The translations under genes were made by a program, and so were the position numbers. This document shows positions 61,875 to 64,000 of a stretch of 64,000 bases of DNA, piece after piece. Where the stretch lies: NCBI RefSeq assembly GCF_021130785.1, contig NC_060213.1, positions 117,072,501 through 117,136,500 on the forward strand, in the 5' to 3' direction. Under the pieces are notes generated by a model. The model saw only the letters and a list, made by a program, of their open reading frames with translations, ran no database searches and was not told the DNA's origin. Position 1 is the stretch's first letter. Each line of letters opens with the position of its first letter. The stretch comes from Homalodisca vitripennis. Lineage: Eukaryota; Arthropoda; Insecta; Hemiptera; Cicadellidae.

Positions 61875-62720
61875 CTACGGTTTCAGCGGCTTTACAAACG
61901 ACCGAAAACAAACGATCAAGTCCTCCTGGAGAAACTTGTCATCCTTTTCGAGACTACACAAGATGGCATACCGCTTCCTTGCTATTGCAGGACTGGCAGA
62001 AAGCAGCTTATCAGCAGTTTCCTCCTGCTCGTCACATATTCTACATAGTGGATTCTCCCGAAGGATACCGACTCTGTGAAGATGCTTCCTCAGATGACCA
62101 TGTCCTGTAATCAGACCCATAACCCGAGAAGACACCGACCTACTTATCTGATATCTGAGAGAATATCAAGAGCGACCTTAGGGAAAGGGGACTATAGAAC
62201 AATTCTGCTTATTCTCAGACTCGGATTTAGCCTCCACCTTCTCTCATTTTCAGCGTGAATCCATTTAGAAACAATAGCGACAAAGGATTGACGCCTAGAA
62301 ATGCCACAGAACGGTTGAGGTTCCATCATATTGGACGCTGAGACTAAGTTGGCCAGGACGTCAACTCTTTCAATCCCAGAGATCCCCTCATGACCAGGAA
62401 CCAAATAAAGAAACAGTCACATTGTTCGTTATGGAAACGAAAGAAACGACTTGATAGCAATCGCAGAAAAATTCGGAGCTGAATACACAAGATCCCAACA
62501 TCTTCAATGCTGCCTGGCTTTCTGTGAAAATGCAACTTACTCCTATACCACAGACAAAGATTGTCACGAGTGCACTCCATAATGGATGTGACTTCTACCT
62601 TACATACTGTGCGATAAGGGCCCATAGGGACCAATAATTACAGGGTCTCACCACCCCACTATTACGACGCCTGTGCCACTTGTTGTTTTAGAGCCATCTG
62701 TAAAGCATTCAAGCTCCGCT
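61875..62720 (-). pseudogene. RNase H and C-terminal tail of a jockey-like retroposon
   Basis: In reading order: ECFTDGSKTTSGTG (about 62680-62720), the RNase H start; EVTSIMECTRDNL; VPGHEGISGIERVDVLANLV (about 62345-62404), the conserved histidine block; and a tail with LITGHGHLRKHLHRVGIL, CRICDEQEETADKLL and ARKRYAIL (61875-62110). These are typical of the end of jockey-clade ORF2 in insects. At least three frames are used and a stop interrupts the middle, so it is dead. The reverse transcriptase part is not present upstream. Confidence 0.85.
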
Positions 62721-62819
62721 GGTGGAAGAGGTTTCTTTCCCACCGGCCAAACCTATCTAGAAGGTATAACAATCCTGAAGTCAAGGGACTAATAAATTAA
62801 CAGGTTCGTCCAGTCCAAG

Positions 62820-63370
62820 CCCCGCAAGACCAGGTGAGGCTATTTACGCTTTGGGGGGGGGGGCGCCCAATCTCTAAAGGCTCCGTTCGAGATGCACTAC
62901 CCCTGCGCTATACATTCCTTAGACACGGGTCGCTTCACACCTTGGGATTGGTGGCCCTCAGTCATGCAAAACTTGTGTTTGAAACAATTCCGGTCAGAAC
63001 AGTCAAGACTGGTTACTACTACTGCACGGCACGAAGGGCAACAACCGTTTAGAGTTCACAATCGGGTCAGTAGTTTACATTCTGGGGTTTAGTCGAAAAC
63101 AGATCCGCCCTATGCAAGACGCTTAACGAGCTTTTATCCGAGTCCAACTATTGGTATGATTCAAGTCCCCCCATTGATCTTGAGTGGCACTTGCTTGTCA
63201 CACTGGGAAGGTACTTTCCCTGTTCATTGGGGAACACCCGAACTAAAGTCAGCCCATTCCCTAATCCCCGCCCTTGCGTTACTGATATCATTAATGGCCT
63301 ACACATACGGCTATGCCTATGATGTATCATATAACCAGCAGGCATTGCGCACTAGGCTGCGGTTACTGCA
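62820..63370. other. GC-richer block of unknown origin
   Basis: This is the most GC-rich block in the window, with a run of ten or so G at about 62852-62861. Open stretches exist on both strands but none is convincingly coding. On the - strand a Cys-rich stretch (CPSCRAVVV then CSDRNCFKHKFC, about 62960-63040) and an MGGLESYQ stretch (about 63155-63178) faintly recall piggyBac-type transposase C-termini, but the spacing is far too short. It may be a transposon relic next to the jockey fragment. Confidence 0.3.
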
Positions 63371-64000
63371 GGTAATAATTTGTAACGCTAAATATAGTGA
63401 AGAGATCTATTAATAAAAGTAATCAGTACGTTCGTTAGGTTTAATAGCTGACTATGAAAACAAACTTTTTGAGGCATTATGAAAAAATTTTCTTACAAAT
63501 GTCTTACGTTTAGACTTAACTTTAATAGCGTTTAAATTTATATCTGTATCAAATATGACTAAAGAAGGTTAGGAGTGTCAGAGACACTTTAACTTTCAAT
63601 GTAATTGAAGTGGTTAAAATTCTGCTATCATTTCTAATGACATAAAAAATGCCTCGTGCAAAGAACCAACTTCATGGACACAAAGAGAGCGGTATAAAAT
63701 GTTAATTTTTAACGTTAGGAAAAGTTCAGCAAGAGCATTTGCCTAGTATTTTGATTAATATTTTGCATACATTTTTGACAATTTTTTATGGCCTTAAGGG
63801 TTTTATTGTGTAAAAAAAACACTTTTTTTAAATTTGGTATTCCTTTAGTAGAAAGTTACAATGTGATAGAAGCCACATACTTTGAACAAAAAGCTCTCAT
63901 TCAGCGCAGAAAACAGAGCTACTACTAGACTACTTGAAAATTAAATTAAATTGTCATCAATATTACTGTGTTCAGTTGTAATTATAAGCCAAGTGCTTTA
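63371..64000. other. AT-rich sequence to the window end, nothing seen
   Basis: No open frame, repeat or RNA gene recognised. Confidence 0.55.

Noticed and set aside
61748..62110. 120-codon + strand open frame
   Set aside because: It is a shadow of the jockey-like C-terminal tail read on the opposite strand, where clear family motifs occur.

Overview
The window is AT-rich animal DNA, most likely from an insect with a large, repeat-filled genome. The reasons are one widely spaced multi-exon gene, short exons with GT/AG boundaries, an errantivirus-like LTR element with an envelope gene, jockey-like retroposon debris, terminal-inverted-repeat elements and many old dispersed repeats. A hemimetabolous insect such as a hemipteran is a reasonable guess, but the species cannot be fixed from sequence alone. 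There are no operons, tRNA genes, rRNA genes or CRISPR arrays.

The one clear host gene is an acetyl-CoA transporter of the SLC33A1/AT-1 family on the + strand. Its coding exons run from 45384 (proposed ATG) to 58974 (TGA). I assembled ten coding exons by hand. Splice phases agree at every junction and the model totals 498 residues. The first coding exon (14 residues) and the exon 7 to exon 8 acceptor are the weakest parts. A GC-richer block ending in a strong splice donor at 8533 could be a remote non-coding first exon, of this gene or of another gene beyond the window.

The largest other object is a degenerate Ty3/Gypsy-type provirus on the - strand (about 26720 down to 18640). It keeps, in order, gag with zinc knuckles, protease, reverse transcriptase, RNase H, integrase and an envelope-like gene. 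Key residues are lost and there are several frameshifts and stops. The envelope part is separated from pol by about 1.8 kb of unrelated sequence. No matching LTR pair was found.

Smaller items: a hairpin of about 360 bp with an AT-dinucleotide loop (4672-5030); an 84-bp-arm inverted-repeat element (11594-12189); a 208-bp direct repeat pair (14107 and 14930); two copies of a SINE/RTE-like repeat (29453 and 36628); an RTE-like 3' tail (37131); two non-LTR reverse-transcriptase relics (37690 and 51020); a low-GC-contrast minisatellite inside intron 4 (49320-50035); a DNA-transposon relic in intron 8 (56315); a three-unit tandem array of about 360 bp just downstream of SLC33A1 (60094-61170); a MITE with about 32-bp ends (61421-61672); and a jockey-like RNase H/tail relic (61875-62720). 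Everything else is AT-rich intergenic or intronic sequence with no supportable gene.

No undescribed biological system is evident. The most unusual items are the env-bearing provirus, the large hairpin and the satellite beside SLC33A1.
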